DNA of 64,000 bases from SZUA-35 sp964351995 (GCA_964351995.1 CAYGQE010000006.1:86511-150510); one strand, 5' to 3'; shown: positions 7,992 to 17,381, numbered from the stretch's first letter. Made by a program: numbers and translations. Notes: generated by a model from the letters alone, not told the origin.

Positions 7992-9296
7992 TCAGGCGAA
8001 GACGTCGAGTACCTCGGGCTCGCTCGGAAGCACCGAAGCCGCCTCGACCCCCAGCCACGATTCGGCCAGGGTTCCCAAGTAGCGATCGAACGGCACCGTG
8101 ACTCTGAGGTTGTCGTCATCGTCGAGGTCGTCGAGCGGTGATGGCTCGCCGAATCGACCGGAGGGAACAGCCCCGGCCAGAAGCATCGAGGATGCAGAGC
8201 CGTGGTCGAGACCCCGCCCGTTCTCGGGAACCCGGCGCCCGAACTCGCTCGTAGTCGCCACCAACACATCGTCCGCTCGACCGGCTGTGTCCATGCGTTC
8301 GAGAAAGCCATCGATGGCGGCGTCGACCTGGCTCATCAGCTGAGGATGTTCCCACTGATGGCCGTCGTGGGTGTCGAAACCGCCGATGCGGGCGTACACG
8401 ATGCGCATACCCAGGTCGGCTTCGATCAGATCCGCAGCCAAGAAGAGTTGCTGTCCGAGCTCGCCGCCTTCGGAGAGCATTGGCTGCTCCCAGTCGATCT
8501 CGTCGTCGCTTTCGTCGGGTAGGGCCGCCGCAAGGTCGAGGAGCTGCCGGTGGCTCTGGCTGATCAACCCCGCTCGTCCTTCCCGGTCTTCGCCCAAGCG
8601 GCGAAGGCCTGCTTGAAACGCCGCCGCCTCATTCCAGTCGGTGGGTTGGAGGAACCAAAGATCTCCTCGGCCGCCGAGCGACAGCGTCGCCGCCGTTGCG
8701 TTCGTGAGCCAAGACGTGGGCCCGCCCATCGAGGCGCCGACCAACGGTGAGCCATCATCGAGCGTGTCAGCCAGCCGGCCGAGAAAGCCCGTGCGTAGGG
8801 CGTTCTGACCGTCGACGTCGCCTCGCTCCCAGCGAGCTGCCATTGCGAAGTGCGACAAGTCCCCGTCGACAGGACCGACGCCTTCGACTGTCGCAACGCC
8901 TCTGGCATGAAGCCGTGCGAGGTTGGGGTGGAGGCCGACCTCGTCGTCGATCGTCAAAGCGTCCTGCACCGCGAGATCAGGTCGAAGGTCGTAGTAGCGC
9001 CCTGACCCAGCGGGCACCACGGTCGACAGCCCGTCGTTGCCGCCCTGAAGGTCGACCAGGACGAGGATGCGGCTGTCGATCGCTCCGTCGAGTCGTCGGC
9101 CGGTTTCGTTCGTGGCCACCGACTCTTCGGCGCCTCCGAACGCGGCGAGGGAAGTCGGCGGGGCAAGACTCGCCGTTTGGCCGTTCGAACAGGCTGCGAT
9201 CAGCGGGCCAGCAGCGCCAGAGGCCACGAGCCCTTGGACGATGCGGCGGCGACGGTTGAAGAACTGTGCCGTTTGGATGGATGGGAGGGTGGTCAT
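7992..9296 (-). CDS. DUF1501 family exported protein (Tat lipoprotein-like)
   Basis: 434 residues. The N-terminus has an arginine block (NRRRRIV, 15-18), a hydrophobic stretch and a lipobox-like LIAAC (Cys36), suggesting Tat export and lipid anchoring. The mature part matches DUF1501, a sulfatase/alkaline-phosphatase-fold family: LVDLQGGNDGLSTVVP, GLHPNLARL, RIGGFDTHDGH, TTSEFGRRVPEN and GLDHGSASSMLLAG. DUF1501 genes regularly pair with DUF1800 genes, as here, with an ATGA 4-base overlap. The biochemical role of the pair is unknown. Confidence 0.88.
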   Translation of the reverse strand: MTTLPSIQTAQFFNRRRRIVQGLVASGAAGPLIAACSNGQTASLAPPTSLAAFGGAEESVATNETGRRLDGAIDSRILVLVDLQGGNDGLSTVVPAGSGRYYDLRPDLAVQDALTIDDEVGLHPNLARLHARGVATVEGVGPVDGDLSHFAMAARWERGDVDGQNALRTGFLGRLADTLDDGSPLVGASMGGPTSWLTNATAATLSLGGRGDLWFLQPTDWNEAAAFQAGLRRLGEDREGRAGLISQSHRQLLDLAAALPDESDDEIDWEQPMLSEGGELGQQLFLAADLIEADLGMRIVYARIGGFDTHDGHQWEHPQLMSQVDAAIDGFLERMDTAGRADDVLVATTSEFGRRVPENGRGLDHGSASSMLLAGAVPSGRFGEPSPLDDLDDDDNLRVTVPFDRYLGTLAESWLGVEAASVLPSEPEVLDVFA

Positions 9297-10543
9297 GTGA
9301 GGTGGAACTCCGGTGCGTTGAGGGCAAGGCGCCAGCGCAGACGGCCCTGTTGGTCTTCGGCGACTTCAGAGCTGTTGCCGGCCTGCTGCAGCGCCCGTCG
9401 CGTGGTGGCGGTGACACTTTCGAGTGCGCTGGCGCTGAGGATCTCATCGGTGGTGCGGCCGGGAGCTTCGTCCAGGCCGACCGAGCCGAGGAACACTGCC
9501 CGATGCACGAGCGAGCCGGGTCGGAGCCAGCGATCACCCTTGGGCCATCCGGCCACGTTGGGCGGGTAGTAGGGCATCTGACCAAGCGACTCGAGCTGCC
9601 ATTGACTCTCGAAGGGCAGTCCGGTCGTGGCCTTGACCGCCAAGTACCACTCGAGCCCCGTCCTCGCTCTGGTGTAGCGAGCGTCCCGTGCCTCATCACT
9701 GCGGAGCAATCGTTCCACCAGCGGCAAGATCTCGAGGTCGGCGTCTTGCCACCAACGGCCCAGGTCGACGGCATCCTCGGCCGACAATTCGGTGCCGATC
9801 AGCTCGAACCACAGCCTGGAAGCGACGTTCACCGCTGTTCCGGGATGATCACACAGCCGGTCGACCAGACTCTCGGTGGTCCAGTCGGCCTGCTCGCCGA
9901 GAAAGATCATGGGGGCGATGAAGGCATTGCGCCGGTCGAATCGCACAACGGGATCGTCCTCGCGGTCCTCGTCATCGTCGACCCACCAGCCGGCGAGGGC
10001 CCGAGCGGCGGCCCGGACATCGTCTTGTGTGTAATTGCCGCGACCGATCGTGAAGAGCTCCATGAGCTCCCGACCGAGGTTCTCGTTGGGGTTCGACGCA
10101 TCAGACCCGTCGCCGTCGAGGAATCGCAGCAGGGCGCCGTCGACCACGAACGCCTGCAGCAGATCTCGGTAGTTGCCCATCGACATCGAACGCAGCAAGG
10201 TCATCTGGCGAGGAATCAAGATCTCGTTGCCAACGCTGTCCCAATTCGTGGTGAGGAAACCGTGCCAGAACCACATCATCTTGTCGACAATGCCGTTTTG
10301 AGGGCCGGTCATCTCGTCGATCCACCAGGCCAGGACCTCTCCGAGGTCATTGTCTTGGGGCACGGGAGTCTCGACTGCGGTCTGCATGGCATCGATGTCG
10401 AGGACGATGTCGACCATGTCACCCCACGAGCGCCCGGCCAGCTCGTCGATCCGTTCTGGCCGCGGACCCAGTGTCGATCTGCGGAGCAGCGCCGCCGCTG
10501 TTGCTCGGTCTGGATTCGCTTCTTGGAGGTCGGCCAACGTCAT
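9293..10543 (-). CDS. DUF1800 family protein
   Basis: 416 residues from the ATG at 10543. Upstream in-frame starts exist but would run through the regulatory spacer and lack homology-like sequence. DUF1800 landmarks are AAALLRRSTLGP at the N-terminus, MMWFWHGFLTTNWD, NENLGRELMELFTIGRGNYTQDD (split by reading), AARALAGWW and YYPPNVAGWPKGDRW. The family is large, mostly exported or envelope-associated, and always beside DUF1501. Translation is coupled to the DUF1501 gene by ATGA. It diverges from the response regulator gene, and the spacer holds a phased TGAAG array. Confidence 0.88.
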   Translation of the reverse strand: MTLADLQEANPDRATAAALLRRSTLGPRPERIDELAGRSWGDMVDIVLDIDAMQTAVETPVPQDNDLGEVLAWWIDEMTGPQNGIVDKMMWFWHGFLTTNWDSVGNEILIPRQMTLLRSMSMGNYRDLLQAFVVDGALLRFLDGDGSDASNPNENLGRELMELFTIGRGNYTQDDVRAAARALAGWWVDDDEDREDDPVVRFDRRNAFIAPMIFLGEQADWTTESLVDRLCDHPGTAVNVASRLWFELIGTELSAEDAVDLGRWWQDADLEILPLVERLLRSDEARDARYTRARTGLEWYLAVKATTGLPFESQWQLESLGQMPYYPPNVAGWPKGDRWLRPGSLVHRAVFLGSVGLDEAPGRTTDEILSASALESVTATTRRALQQAGNSSEVAEDQQGRLRWRLALNAPEFHLT

Positions 10544-10557
10544 GACCGCACTGTGAA

Positions 10558-10604
10558 TGAAGCGCCGTGAAGCGAACATGAAGAGCACCTTCATGGCTTC
10601 TTCA
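10558..10604. promoter_or_regulatory. Phased TGAAG/CTTCA half-site array between DUF1800 and the response regulator
   Basis: TGAAG occurs at 10558, 10568 and 10579 and its complement CTTCA at 10589 and 10600, so five half-sites repeat every 10-11 bases. CATGAAG and CTTCATG (10577-10595) also form an inverted repeat. Helical-turn spacing is typical for OmpR/PhoP-type regulators. The site lies between the divergent starts at 10543 and 10630, so the adjacent regulator is the natural candidate binder. Confidence 0.55.
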
Positions 10605-10629
10605 TGGAACAAATGCGACACTGTGCGCC

Positions 10630-11307
10630 TTGCGCTTGCTCCTCGTGGAAGACGACCCCTCCCTCGCCAGGGTGATCGAGCGCGGTCTGACCGAGGAAGG
10701 GCATGCGGTCGACCACGCTCCGACGCTCGCCCGAGCCTCTGAAGCCACCGCTCTCAACGACTACGACCTCCTGGTTCTCGACCTTGGCCTGCCCGATGGC
10801 GATGGCACCGAGCTGTGTCGCGAAGTTCGGGCCAGCGGTTCGGGCACGCCCATCCTCATGCTCACCGCCCGCGATGGCATCTCTGACCGAGTGCGCGGCC
10901 TCGACGCCGGCGCCGACGACTACCTGACCAAGCCGTTCGCCTACCCGGAGCTGGCCGCTCGAGTTCGAGCCCTCCTCCGCAGGCCGAAGGCGACCGCTTC
11001 GCCCATTCTCGAAGCTGATGACGTGCGCCTTGATCCAGCCGCTCACACGGTGTGGCGGGGCGCCATCATGGTGCCGCTCACGCCACGAGAGTTCAGCCTG
11101 CTCGAGTACCTCTTACGCCATCCTCGTGAGGTGTGTCGGCGTGAGGATCTCCTCGAACACGTCTGGGATGCCAACTACGACGGGCTGTCGAACGTCGTGG
11201 ATGTCCACATCGCCAATCTCCGCCGCAAGCTCGAGATGCCGGGCAGCAGCGACCCCATCGAGACGATCCGTGGCGTTGGCTACCGCATCGGCGGAGGCCC
11301 AGCGTGA
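10630..11307 (+). CDS. OmpR/PhoP-family response regulator
   Basis: 225 residues from a TTG at 10630. The receiver domain has the acidic pair in LLLVEDDPS, phospho-acceptor Asp51 in LVLDLGLPDGDG, and conserved Thr/Lys in MLTARDG and LTKPFAYPEL (Lys101). The C-terminal winged helix has LTPREFSLLEYLL, REDLLEHVWD and VVDVHIANLRRKLE with the closing IETIRGVGYRI hairpin. It regulates transcription after phosphorylation by the kinase encoded next, with which it overlaps by 4 bases. The divergent DUF1800-DUF1501 pair is a plausible target. Confidence 0.93.
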   Translation: MRLLLVEDDPSLARVIERGLTEEGHAVDHAPTLARASEATALNDYDLLVLDLGLPDGDGTELCREVRASGSGTPILMLTARDGISDRVRGLDAGADDYLTKPFAYPELAARVRALLRRPKATASPILEADDVRLDPAAHTVWRGAIMVPLTPREFSLLEYLLRHPREVCRREDLLEHVWDANYDGLSNVVDVHIANLRRKLEMPGSSDPIETIRGVGYRIGGGPA

Positions 11308-12497
11308 CCAGCGGCAACCAAGAACAGCGCGTTCGGCTCTTGCAGTCTGCGGCGGTTGGTCTGTTCGTCTTCGTGTTGGTCGCGCCGCTCTGCTTCATCG
11401 GTGCTCGTCGGTCGGCGGAGGTCGCTCGGGATCGAACCGAGGCTGACGCTGATCAGCGCATGACCGAAACGCTTGCTGCATGGCGAACCGACGAGATCGA
11501 CTACCCCGAGAACGTCTGGCTGGTCAACATCAACGGCGATTGGTTCGACACGTTCGGAGAGAACACGATCGAGCCGCCGCTCTTCGCCCTCGCGGAGGTT
11601 GCCTTCGAAGAACCCAACACTCGGGAGTTCGACTTCGACGGTCAGTGGCTGGCCCAGGCCGAGTGGGTCGGGGGCGAGGATGTCGTGGTCGCTGTGGTGG
11701 ATCGTTCCGGTCAAGATGACGCCATTGCTGCTGCTCGGCGCTGGTGGTCACTCGGTGCGGTCGCCGCTGCTCTGGCTGCTGCTGTTGCCGCTTGGTACGC
11801 ACTCACTCGCATGGCTCGACCGGTCGAGCGGGCTCACGAGGTGAATCGCGACTTCATCGCCGACGCAGCCCATGAGTTGCGCACGCCGCTGGCCATCGTT
11901 CAGGCCTCCGCCAGTCATGCGCTTTCACGCGAGCGGCCAGCCGAGGCGTATCGCGAATCGCTCGAAGAGATCTTGGGAGCAACCGAGCGAGCAGGTGCCA
12001 GCGTTGGTGAACTTCTCGAGTTCGCCAGGCTCGAAGCAGGTCAAGCGTCGCTGAGGCTCGCCCCTCTTCGCCTTGACTTGCTCGTCGAGGAAGTCGCGAG
12101 CTCGATTCGAGTCGACGGGGTTTCGGTCGAGGCCATTCCCGGCGAAGCCGTCGTGGTCGAAGCCGACTACAACTTGATTCGCCAAGTGGTCGACAACATC
12201 GCCAGGAATGCGGCCGCTCGGGCGGGCAAAGTCAGCCTGACCACTGCCCTCGAGACCCAGTCGGCTCGCATCGAGATCTCTGATGACGGACCGGGCTTCG
12301 ACCCTGGTGTGCTCGACACCGTCTTTGTTCGGTTCCGTCGTGGCGACGAGAGCGGCTCGGTTGGTCTGGGTATGTCGATCGCTCGGACCATCGTCGAGAT
12401 GCACGGCGGCTCGTGCGAGGCCACCAATCAAGCGGCCGACGCCGACGGCAACCCGGCGGGTGCGCTCGTGCTCGTTCGGCTGCCGTTCAAGCAGTAG
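11304..12497 (+). CDS. Membrane sensor histidine kinase
   Basis: 397 residues from GTG 11304, overlapping the regulator gene by GTGA. Membrane helices lie around 13-34 and 148-167, enclosing an extracytoplasmic sensor of about 110 residues. A short linker leads to the HisKA domain with FIADAAHELRTPLAIVQ (His190). The ATPase domain has NIARNA (N box), ISDDGPGF (G1), FVRFRRG (F box) and VGLGMSIARTIVEMHGG (G2). It is a classical PhoR/MprB-like kinase partnering the upstream regulator. The ligand is unknown. Confidence 0.93.
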   Translation: MTSGNQEQRVRLLQSAAVGLFVFVLVAPLCFIGARRSAEVARDRTEADADQRMTETLAAWRTDEIDYPENVWLVNINGDWFDTFGENTIEPPLFALAEVAFEEPNTREFDFDGQWLAQAEWVGGEDVVVAVVDRSGQDDAIAAARRWWSLGAVAAALAAAVAAWYALTRMARPVERAHEVNRDFIADAAHELRTPLAIVQASASHALSRERPAEAYRESLEEILGATERAGASVGELLEFARLEAGQASLRLAPLRLDLLVEEVASSIRVDGVSVEAIPGEAVVVEADYNLIRQVVDNIARNAAARAGKVSLTTALETQSARIEISDDGPGFDPGVLDTVFVRFRRGDESGSVGLGMSIARTIVEMHGGSCEATNQAADADGNPAGALVLVRLPFKQ

Positions 12498-12506
12498 CGC
12501 AAGCGT

Positions 12507-14207
12507 TCAGGTCAACGCCTCGAGCCAGAGGCTGTCGTAGGGAGCGAGCGTGGTCGACGGTTGCTGTTGGTCACCAATGCACCGCCAGGCCTGCACAGGT
12601 TCGAGCGTGGTGCTGATGTCGACTGCGGTCGGCCCGAGGTTGACGACCACGAGGGCACGATGGGTGCCGGTGCCACGTTCGATGGCGAACACTCCGTCGG
12701 GGCTCGGCACGATCTTGGACGCAGCTTCGGGATGGAAAGCGGCAGAGCCTCGCCGCTTTGACACCAAAGAGGCGAGGCCGTCGAATATCCGGCGAGCCCG
12801 GGTGCCGTCGCTCTTGATGTGGGCCACGAGCCCGGCCCGATCAGCGAAACGAGCTCGGTTGATGTCTCTGGCGTGCCCTGTCTGCTCGACTGCTGCATGA
12901 TCGTTGTCGGCGCCGAAGAAGGACTGGGCATAGATCGCCGCGATCCCTGGCAACGCCAGCATCACTGCGTGGGTCGCCAGGTGACGCTGGATGGCGACGG
13001 CCTCGGTGGTGTCGGCAGCCATCAGCTCGAACCATGTGGTGTTGAGCTCATACGGTGCGGTGGACCCGTCGGCCAGTGTTCGCTCGTTGACGTGGCCGCC
13101 AGCAGTTCGACAGGCATCGATCAACACACCGAGCTGGTCGGTGTCGAGCAGTCCCTCGGCCGGTCGTACCCCGATGCCGTCGTGACAGGCCAAGAAGTTG
13201 AGGAACGAACGGCCCGGTCCGACGTATTGGTTGATGCCGACGGCCCAAGTCTCGAGCACCGTGGTGTCGCCGGTGAGGGCGGCATGGGCGACAAGGGGAG
13301 CGAGGGGGAACTGATAGACGGCGTGCACCTCTGCCGTCGTCTCGGCCCCCAAGTACGAGACGTTCTCGGCGTGGGGGACGTTGGTCTCGCTGATCAGAAT
13401 CGTGCCGGGAGCGACCTCGTCGATACAGGACCGCATGAGCTGGATCAATTGATGGGTCTGGGGGAGGTGGATGGACGCCGTGGCCTCGTCCTTCCAGAGA
13501 AAGCCGATGGCGTCGAGTCTGATCGCTGCAGCACCCCGTTCGCAGTAGCCGAGGAGCACCTCGAGGACACGCAGGAGAACTGCAGGCTCGGCGTAGTCGA
13601 GATCGACTTGGTCGGGAGAAAACGTGGTCCACACATGGACGGTGTCGCCGTTCGTCTTCTGGAACGGGGTGAGCAGGGGGTGGGTACGGGGCCGGACGAC
13701 CGTGTGGTGGTCGACGGTCGGGTCGCTCGTGCGAAAGAAGCCACGAAGCGCCGGGTCGCCAGCGAGGAACTTCTGGAACCACGGGCTCTGCGCCGACAGA
13801 TGGTTGATCACGGCATCGAACATCACTGGCCGTGTCCGCCCGAGTGCTTCGATGTCGTCCCATGTGCCGTAGCGATCGTCGACGGCCTCGTAGTCGATGA
13901 CCGAGAAGCCACCGTCGGAACTCCACGGGGCGAAGGGCAAGACGTGGACGCCGTCGACGTGATCCGCCAGGTGAGTGTCGACGAAGTCGTGGAGTGCAGC
14001 GATGGGTGTCGCCCCCGCGGTGGGGAAGTGGTCGGCGTAGGTGATCAGCCACACCGAACGCTGCGACCAGGGCTCGATGGTGGCGGCTCGCGACCGGGTC
14101 CGGCATCGGTCGAGGAGTTCCTCGACCGCAACGGTCAACTCTGACGCGACCTCGGCGCCGTAGACGGCGCCGAGGAGTGCATTGCGATGATCAGAACCTG
14201 AGCTCAA
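12507..14207 (-). CDS. GH13 subfamily 18 phosphorylase (glucosylglycerate/sucrose phosphorylase-like)
   Basis: 566 residues from TTG 14207, which lies 5 bases after the stop of the upstream permease and has an AAGGG ribosome site. GH13 catalytic residues are readable: nucleophile Asp232 in AIRLDAIGFLWKD, acid/base Glu274 in ILISETNVPHAENVSYLG, and the transition-state Asp343 in CHDGIGVRP. Both the sequence of these motifs (HLPQTH, TNVPH-EN-SYLG) and the length resemble the glucosylglycerate phosphorylase branch of GH13_18 more than short sucrose phosphorylases. Such enzymes release glucose 1-phosphate from an imported glucoside. The ABC importer genes just upstream presumably deliver the substrate. 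The substrate itself is inference. Confidence 0.82.
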   Translation of the reverse strand: MSSGSDHRNALLGAVYGAEVASELTVAVEELLDRCRTRSRAATIEPWSQRSVWLITYADHFPTAGATPIAALHDFVDTHLADHVDGVHVLPFAPWSSDGGFSVIDYEAVDDRYGTWDDIEALGRTRPVMFDAVINHLSAQSPWFQKFLAGDPALRGFFRTSDPTVDHHTVVRPRTHPLLTPFQKTNGDTVHVWTTFSPDQVDLDYAEPAVLLRVLEVLLGYCERGAAAIRLDAIGFLWKDEATASIHLPQTHQLIQLMRSCIDEVAPGTILISETNVPHAENVSYLGAETTAEVHAVYQFPLAPLVAHAALTGDTTVLETWAVGINQYVGPGRSFLNFLACHDGIGVRPAEGLLDTDQLGVLIDACRTAGGHVNERTLADGSTAPYELNTTWFELMAADTTEAVAIQRHLATHAVMLALPGIAAIYAQSFFGADNDHAAVEQTGHARDINRARFADRAGLVAHIKSDGTRARRIFDGLASLVSKRRGSAAFHPEAASKIVPSPDGVFAIERGTGTHRALVVVNLGPTAVDISTTLEPVQAWRCIGDQQQPSTTLAPYDSLWLEALT

Positions 14208-14212
14208 GTCGG

Positions 14213-15190
14213 TCAGCCCTTGACCGAACCGGCCAGGATTCCTCGGACAAAGAACCGCTGGAGGCTGAAGAAGACCACGAGCGGCACGAAGGCCTGCACG
14301 AACGCCGCCGAAGCGAGCAGGTGTTCGTTTCGGCCGAAGTCGCCGGCGAGATTGGCGACTCGAATGGTGGTCGGGAACGCATCTTGGCTCGACAACAGCA
14401 TGACGACGGCGATGAGGTAATCGTTCCAGGTCCAGAGGAACTGGAAGATGGCAAATGCTGCGAGCACCGGCACCGACAGCGGCAGCACGAGGCGCCAAAA
14501 GATGGTGAAGTGGTCCGCCCCGTCGATGCGAGCGCTCTCGAACAAATCCTTGGGCAAGCCACTGATGTAGTTGTGCAGCAAGAAGATCGCGAAGGGCATG
14601 GCGAATCCGGTGTGGGTGAGCCACACCGCTGTTGCGGTACCGGCCAAGTCCAGATCGGGGAAGACCGTGATGGTCTTGTCGAGGAAGGGAAGCGTGAGGT
14701 GTGCGCCACGGTCGTACATCTGGAGCAACGGAATGAGTGCGACCTGCAGTGGGATCGCCAGCAGCGACACGACCACGATGAACATCTTCTCGCGGCCCTT
14801 GAAGTCGATCCAGGCAAAGCCGTAGGCCGCAAATGCAGCGATGGCGATGGGGATGATCGTTGCCGGGATGGCAATGGCGAAACTGTTGATCACCGAGTCG
14901 GTGAGTTTGGCGGTCGAACTCGCTGAGAGGACGTCGGCGTAGTTCTCGAGTGTGAGGTTCTCGAGATTGACCGCGCTCTGTTCGGCTGCAGTCAGTTCTT
15001 GGTTGCCAGCCGTGAGTGCCTGCCACCAACCCAGACCGCGCTGACCTGACTTGGGTCGGAACGAGTTGACGAACAAGCCAAATGTGGGGATGACCCAGAT
15101 GATGACAATGCCCCACAACGGAACCCGCCGAAGAGCGTTGTAGATGCGGTTGGAAAGCGAACCGGTGGGGGTGGTGTTGGAAGCAGTCAT
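14213..15190 (-). CDS. Sugar ABC transporter permease, MalG/YcjP type
   Basis: 325 residues with about six membrane helices. The cytoplasmic coupling loop that docks on the ATPase is visible as LFESARIDGADHFTIFWRL followed by VLPLSVP (the EAA motif). It belongs to the CUT1 sugar importer permeases and would form a heterodimer with the larger permease encoded upstream. Their stop and start codons overlap by one base (TGATG). The GH13_18 gene follows after 5 bases. No ATPase gene is present, so a shared MsmK-like ATPase elsewhere must be used. Confidence 0.9.
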   Translation of the reverse strand: MTASNTTPTGSLSNRIYNALRRVPLWGIVIIWVIPTFGLFVNSFRPKSGQRGLGWWQALTAGNQELTAAEQSAVNLENLTLENYADVLSASSTAKLTDSVINSFAIAIPATIIPIAIAAFAAYGFAWIDFKGREKMFIVVVSLLAIPLQVALIPLLQMYDRGAHLTLPFLDKTITVFPDLDLAGTATAVWLTHTGFAMPFAIFLLHNYISGLPKDLFESARIDGADHFTIFWRLVLPLSVPVLAAFAIFQFLWTWNDYLIAVVMLLSSQDAFPTTIRVANLAGDFGRNEHLLASAAFVQAFVPLVVFFSLQRFFVRGILAGSVKG

Positions 15191-17280
15191 CAGGCTGCCG
15201 CCTCCTTCTGCATGCGACGAATATTCAGGATCATGACGGGGAGCACGGAGAGGAACAAGATGATGGCGAGTGCCGCACCGGTGCCTGTTCGACTGAACTG
15301 GAAGGACTGGTTGATCATGCGGTTGGCCAACACGTCAGTGTCGAAGTTGCCGCCGGTCATGACCTTGACGATGTCGTAGACCTTGGTGACTCGAACCACG
15401 ATGGTCGTGACCACCACGCCGATCGTCGGGGCGATCTGGGGGATCGTGATCCTCCAGAACACTTGGGTGTCATCAGCACCGTCGATCTTGGCTGCTTCGA
15501 TGTACTCGGCGGGAACTGCCTTGATGGCGGCGGAGAGAATCACCATCGCGAAGCCGGTCTCGATCCACAGCAGCACGACCATCAACCAGAAGTTGTTGAA
15601 GGGGCCGGTTTCCAAGAAGGTGATGGGCCTCGGGATCACCGTGCCGGTGGCGACACCGTTCTCGTCGGTCAAGATCTCGTAGCCGCCGATGCCCTCGACG
15701 CCGGTGCGGTAGGCGAGGTAGGCAGGGATCAAGAACGCCAGGCCCCAGCCCACGTTGCCGGCGAGACCGTGCTTGGCGCCCGAGGTTGCTGCCTTGAACA
15801 AGAAGAACGCAGCCATCGCAGCAAAGACCGCCACGAACAACCACTTCGCTGGGAAGTTGAAGATCTCGAAGTCGAGGATGCCAACACCGAGGTTGGTGAA
15901 CCGTTCGGCGTCGTAGTCATCGACATCACCGCTGGTCGGCGCGGCACCTGCGGTCTTGGAGCCGAGCCAAGCCCAGATCGAGTTGAGCACGCCGGTCTGA
16001 GGCTTGCTCTGGTCCTGGCTGCGATACATGAAGCGCCAGATGATCGAGGCACCAACGAACGAGATGGCCATCGGCATGAAGATCAAGCTCTTGGCGATCT
16101 TCTCGCCCTTTGCCCCGTCGGACCAGGCTGCGACCGCCAAGCCCATGCCGGTGGCGAACACGGTGACTGTGACGACCCACCAGAGGTTGTTGAAGATCGT
16201 TCCTCGGAGCACCGAGAAGGCGCCGAACGTGAGGAGGACACCACCGAAGAGTGCGATGAACCCGCTTTGCGGCGACCAGGAACGGGCCCGGCCCGTTTGC
16301 TTGCCTTCGACCATGGCCACGATGAGGCCGATGACGAGGAGCGGCAGGCCGATGAGGAACAATCGGCTGGTGAAGAAATTCGTCCAGTTGTCGAGATCGA
16401 AGTTGTCGGTGTTCCAACCGCCACCGACTCGAACGACACCCGAGTAGTTGTCGCCAGCGACGAAGCCCTCGCCATCATCGTCTCGGAACGACAGGATCGC
16501 CGTGATGATCGTGGGCAGAATCAGTGTGGCGGAAATGAACAGCAGTGCCGGAGCCATGAAGATCCAGGCTCGGGACTTCTGATCGAGGACGGTTCGTGCG
16601 TTTGCATCGGGGTGTTGGGTCGAGCCGATGGCGAAACCAATGAGTACTGCGGGAACAACAGCGGAGATCAGTGTCTCGACCAGGGGCCCACCACCCAAGT
16701 TGGCGGCACCAAAGCTGCCGCAGATCCAGCCGATGGCCACGAACACCGCAAGTGTGGGAAGAAGGTTTTTGCTTCGGAGCGTGGCCCAGGCAGCACCGAG
16801 CAGGCCGAAACCTACGGGCCAACCAATGAGCGGACCCGTCTGCAGCCGCGGCATGTAGGCGGTCTTGAGGGTGAAGCCAACGATGAGACCAACCGCCAGA
16901 CCAACGCCGAGGCCGATGACCATTCGTTGTTTGGCTTCGGTCGCTTTCGACAGGGCGTAACCAACGCCAGCGCCAATGGCAGCACCGGGAATCGCCCACC
17001 ACATCAGGGCAACGATGTTGGCAACGAAGTCAGCGGGTTCGCGTTCACTGCCCCAGGTGAGCGCTTCACGAGTCGCTTCCATGCCGCCGGCATGGGTGAG
17101 CAGTTGATTGCCGTGGAGAATCGAGAAGAAGACGAACCCGACGAGGCCGCCAGCCATCGCAGAGAAGCGACTCCAGTTCTTGGTGGTCTGATCGAAGACC
17201 AGATTCACCCCCACCCACAACGCCGTGAATACGCCCACGGCGATGGCGACGCTCAGCACCGTGATGGCCAGCTTGCCCAT
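15190..17280 (-). CDS. Oversized sugar ABC transporter permease, MalF/YcjO type with N-terminal membrane extension
   Basis: 696 residues, more than twice the usual 290-330 of a CUT1 permease. ATG 17280 is chosen because GGGGA precedes it by 4 bases; an ATG at 17322 is in frame. The C-terminal third has the true permease signature, including the EAA loop YIEAAKIDGADDTQVFWRI and NQSFQFSRTGTGAALAIIL. The first 240 residues form about seven extra hydrophobic helices with Gly-rich GVGYALSK and GLGVGLAVGLIVG segments. A further long insertion with extracytoplasmic loops sits before the permease core. The extension might come from gene fusion; its role is unknown. Confidence 0.82.
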   Translation of the reverse strand: MGKLAITVLSVAIAVGVFTALWVGVNLVFDQTTKNWSRFSAMAGGLVGFVFFSILHGNQLLTHAGGMEATREALTWGSEREPADFVANIVALMWWAIPGAAIGAGVGYALSKATEAKQRMVIGLGVGLAVGLIVGFTLKTAYMPRLQTGPLIGWPVGFGLLGAAWATLRSKNLLPTLAVFVAIGWICGSFGAANLGGGPLVETLISAVVPAVLIGFAIGSTQHPDANARTVLDQKSRAWIFMAPALLFISATLILPTIITAILSFRDDDGEGFVAGDNYSGVVRVGGGWNTDNFDLDNWTNFFTSRLFLIGLPLLVIGLIVAMVEGKQTGRARSWSPQSGFIALFGGVLLTFGAFSVLRGTIFNNLWWVVTVTVFATGMGLAVAAWSDGAKGEKIAKSLIFMPMAISFVGASIIWRFMYRSQDQSKPQTGVLNSIWAWLGSKTAGAAPTSGDVDDYDAERFTNLGVGILDFEIFNFPAKWLFVAVFAAMAAFFLFKAATSGAKHGLAGNVGWGLAFLIPAYLAYRTGVEGIGGYEILTDENGVATGTVIPRPITFLETGPFNNFWLMVVLLWIETGFAMVILSAAIKAVPAEYIEAAKIDGADDTQVFWRITIPQIAPTIGVVVTTIVVRVTKVYDIVKVMTGGNFDTDVLANRMINQSFQFSRTGTGAALAIILFLSVLPVMILNIRRMQKEAAA

Positions 17281-17381
17281 GTTTCCCCTTTTGATCTGTC
17301 CCTCGGCGGGCGAGTATTCCACGGATACCCAATGGGCGACAGTGGAACGGTCTCACCCGAAAAGGAGCCCTTCACAAAACG

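Noticed and set aside
14208..15116. N-terminal 300 codons upstream of the GH13_18 enzyme in the same frame
   Set aside because: They run through the MalG-type permease gene in another frame. The TTG at 14207 with an AAGGG site gives the normal enzyme length.
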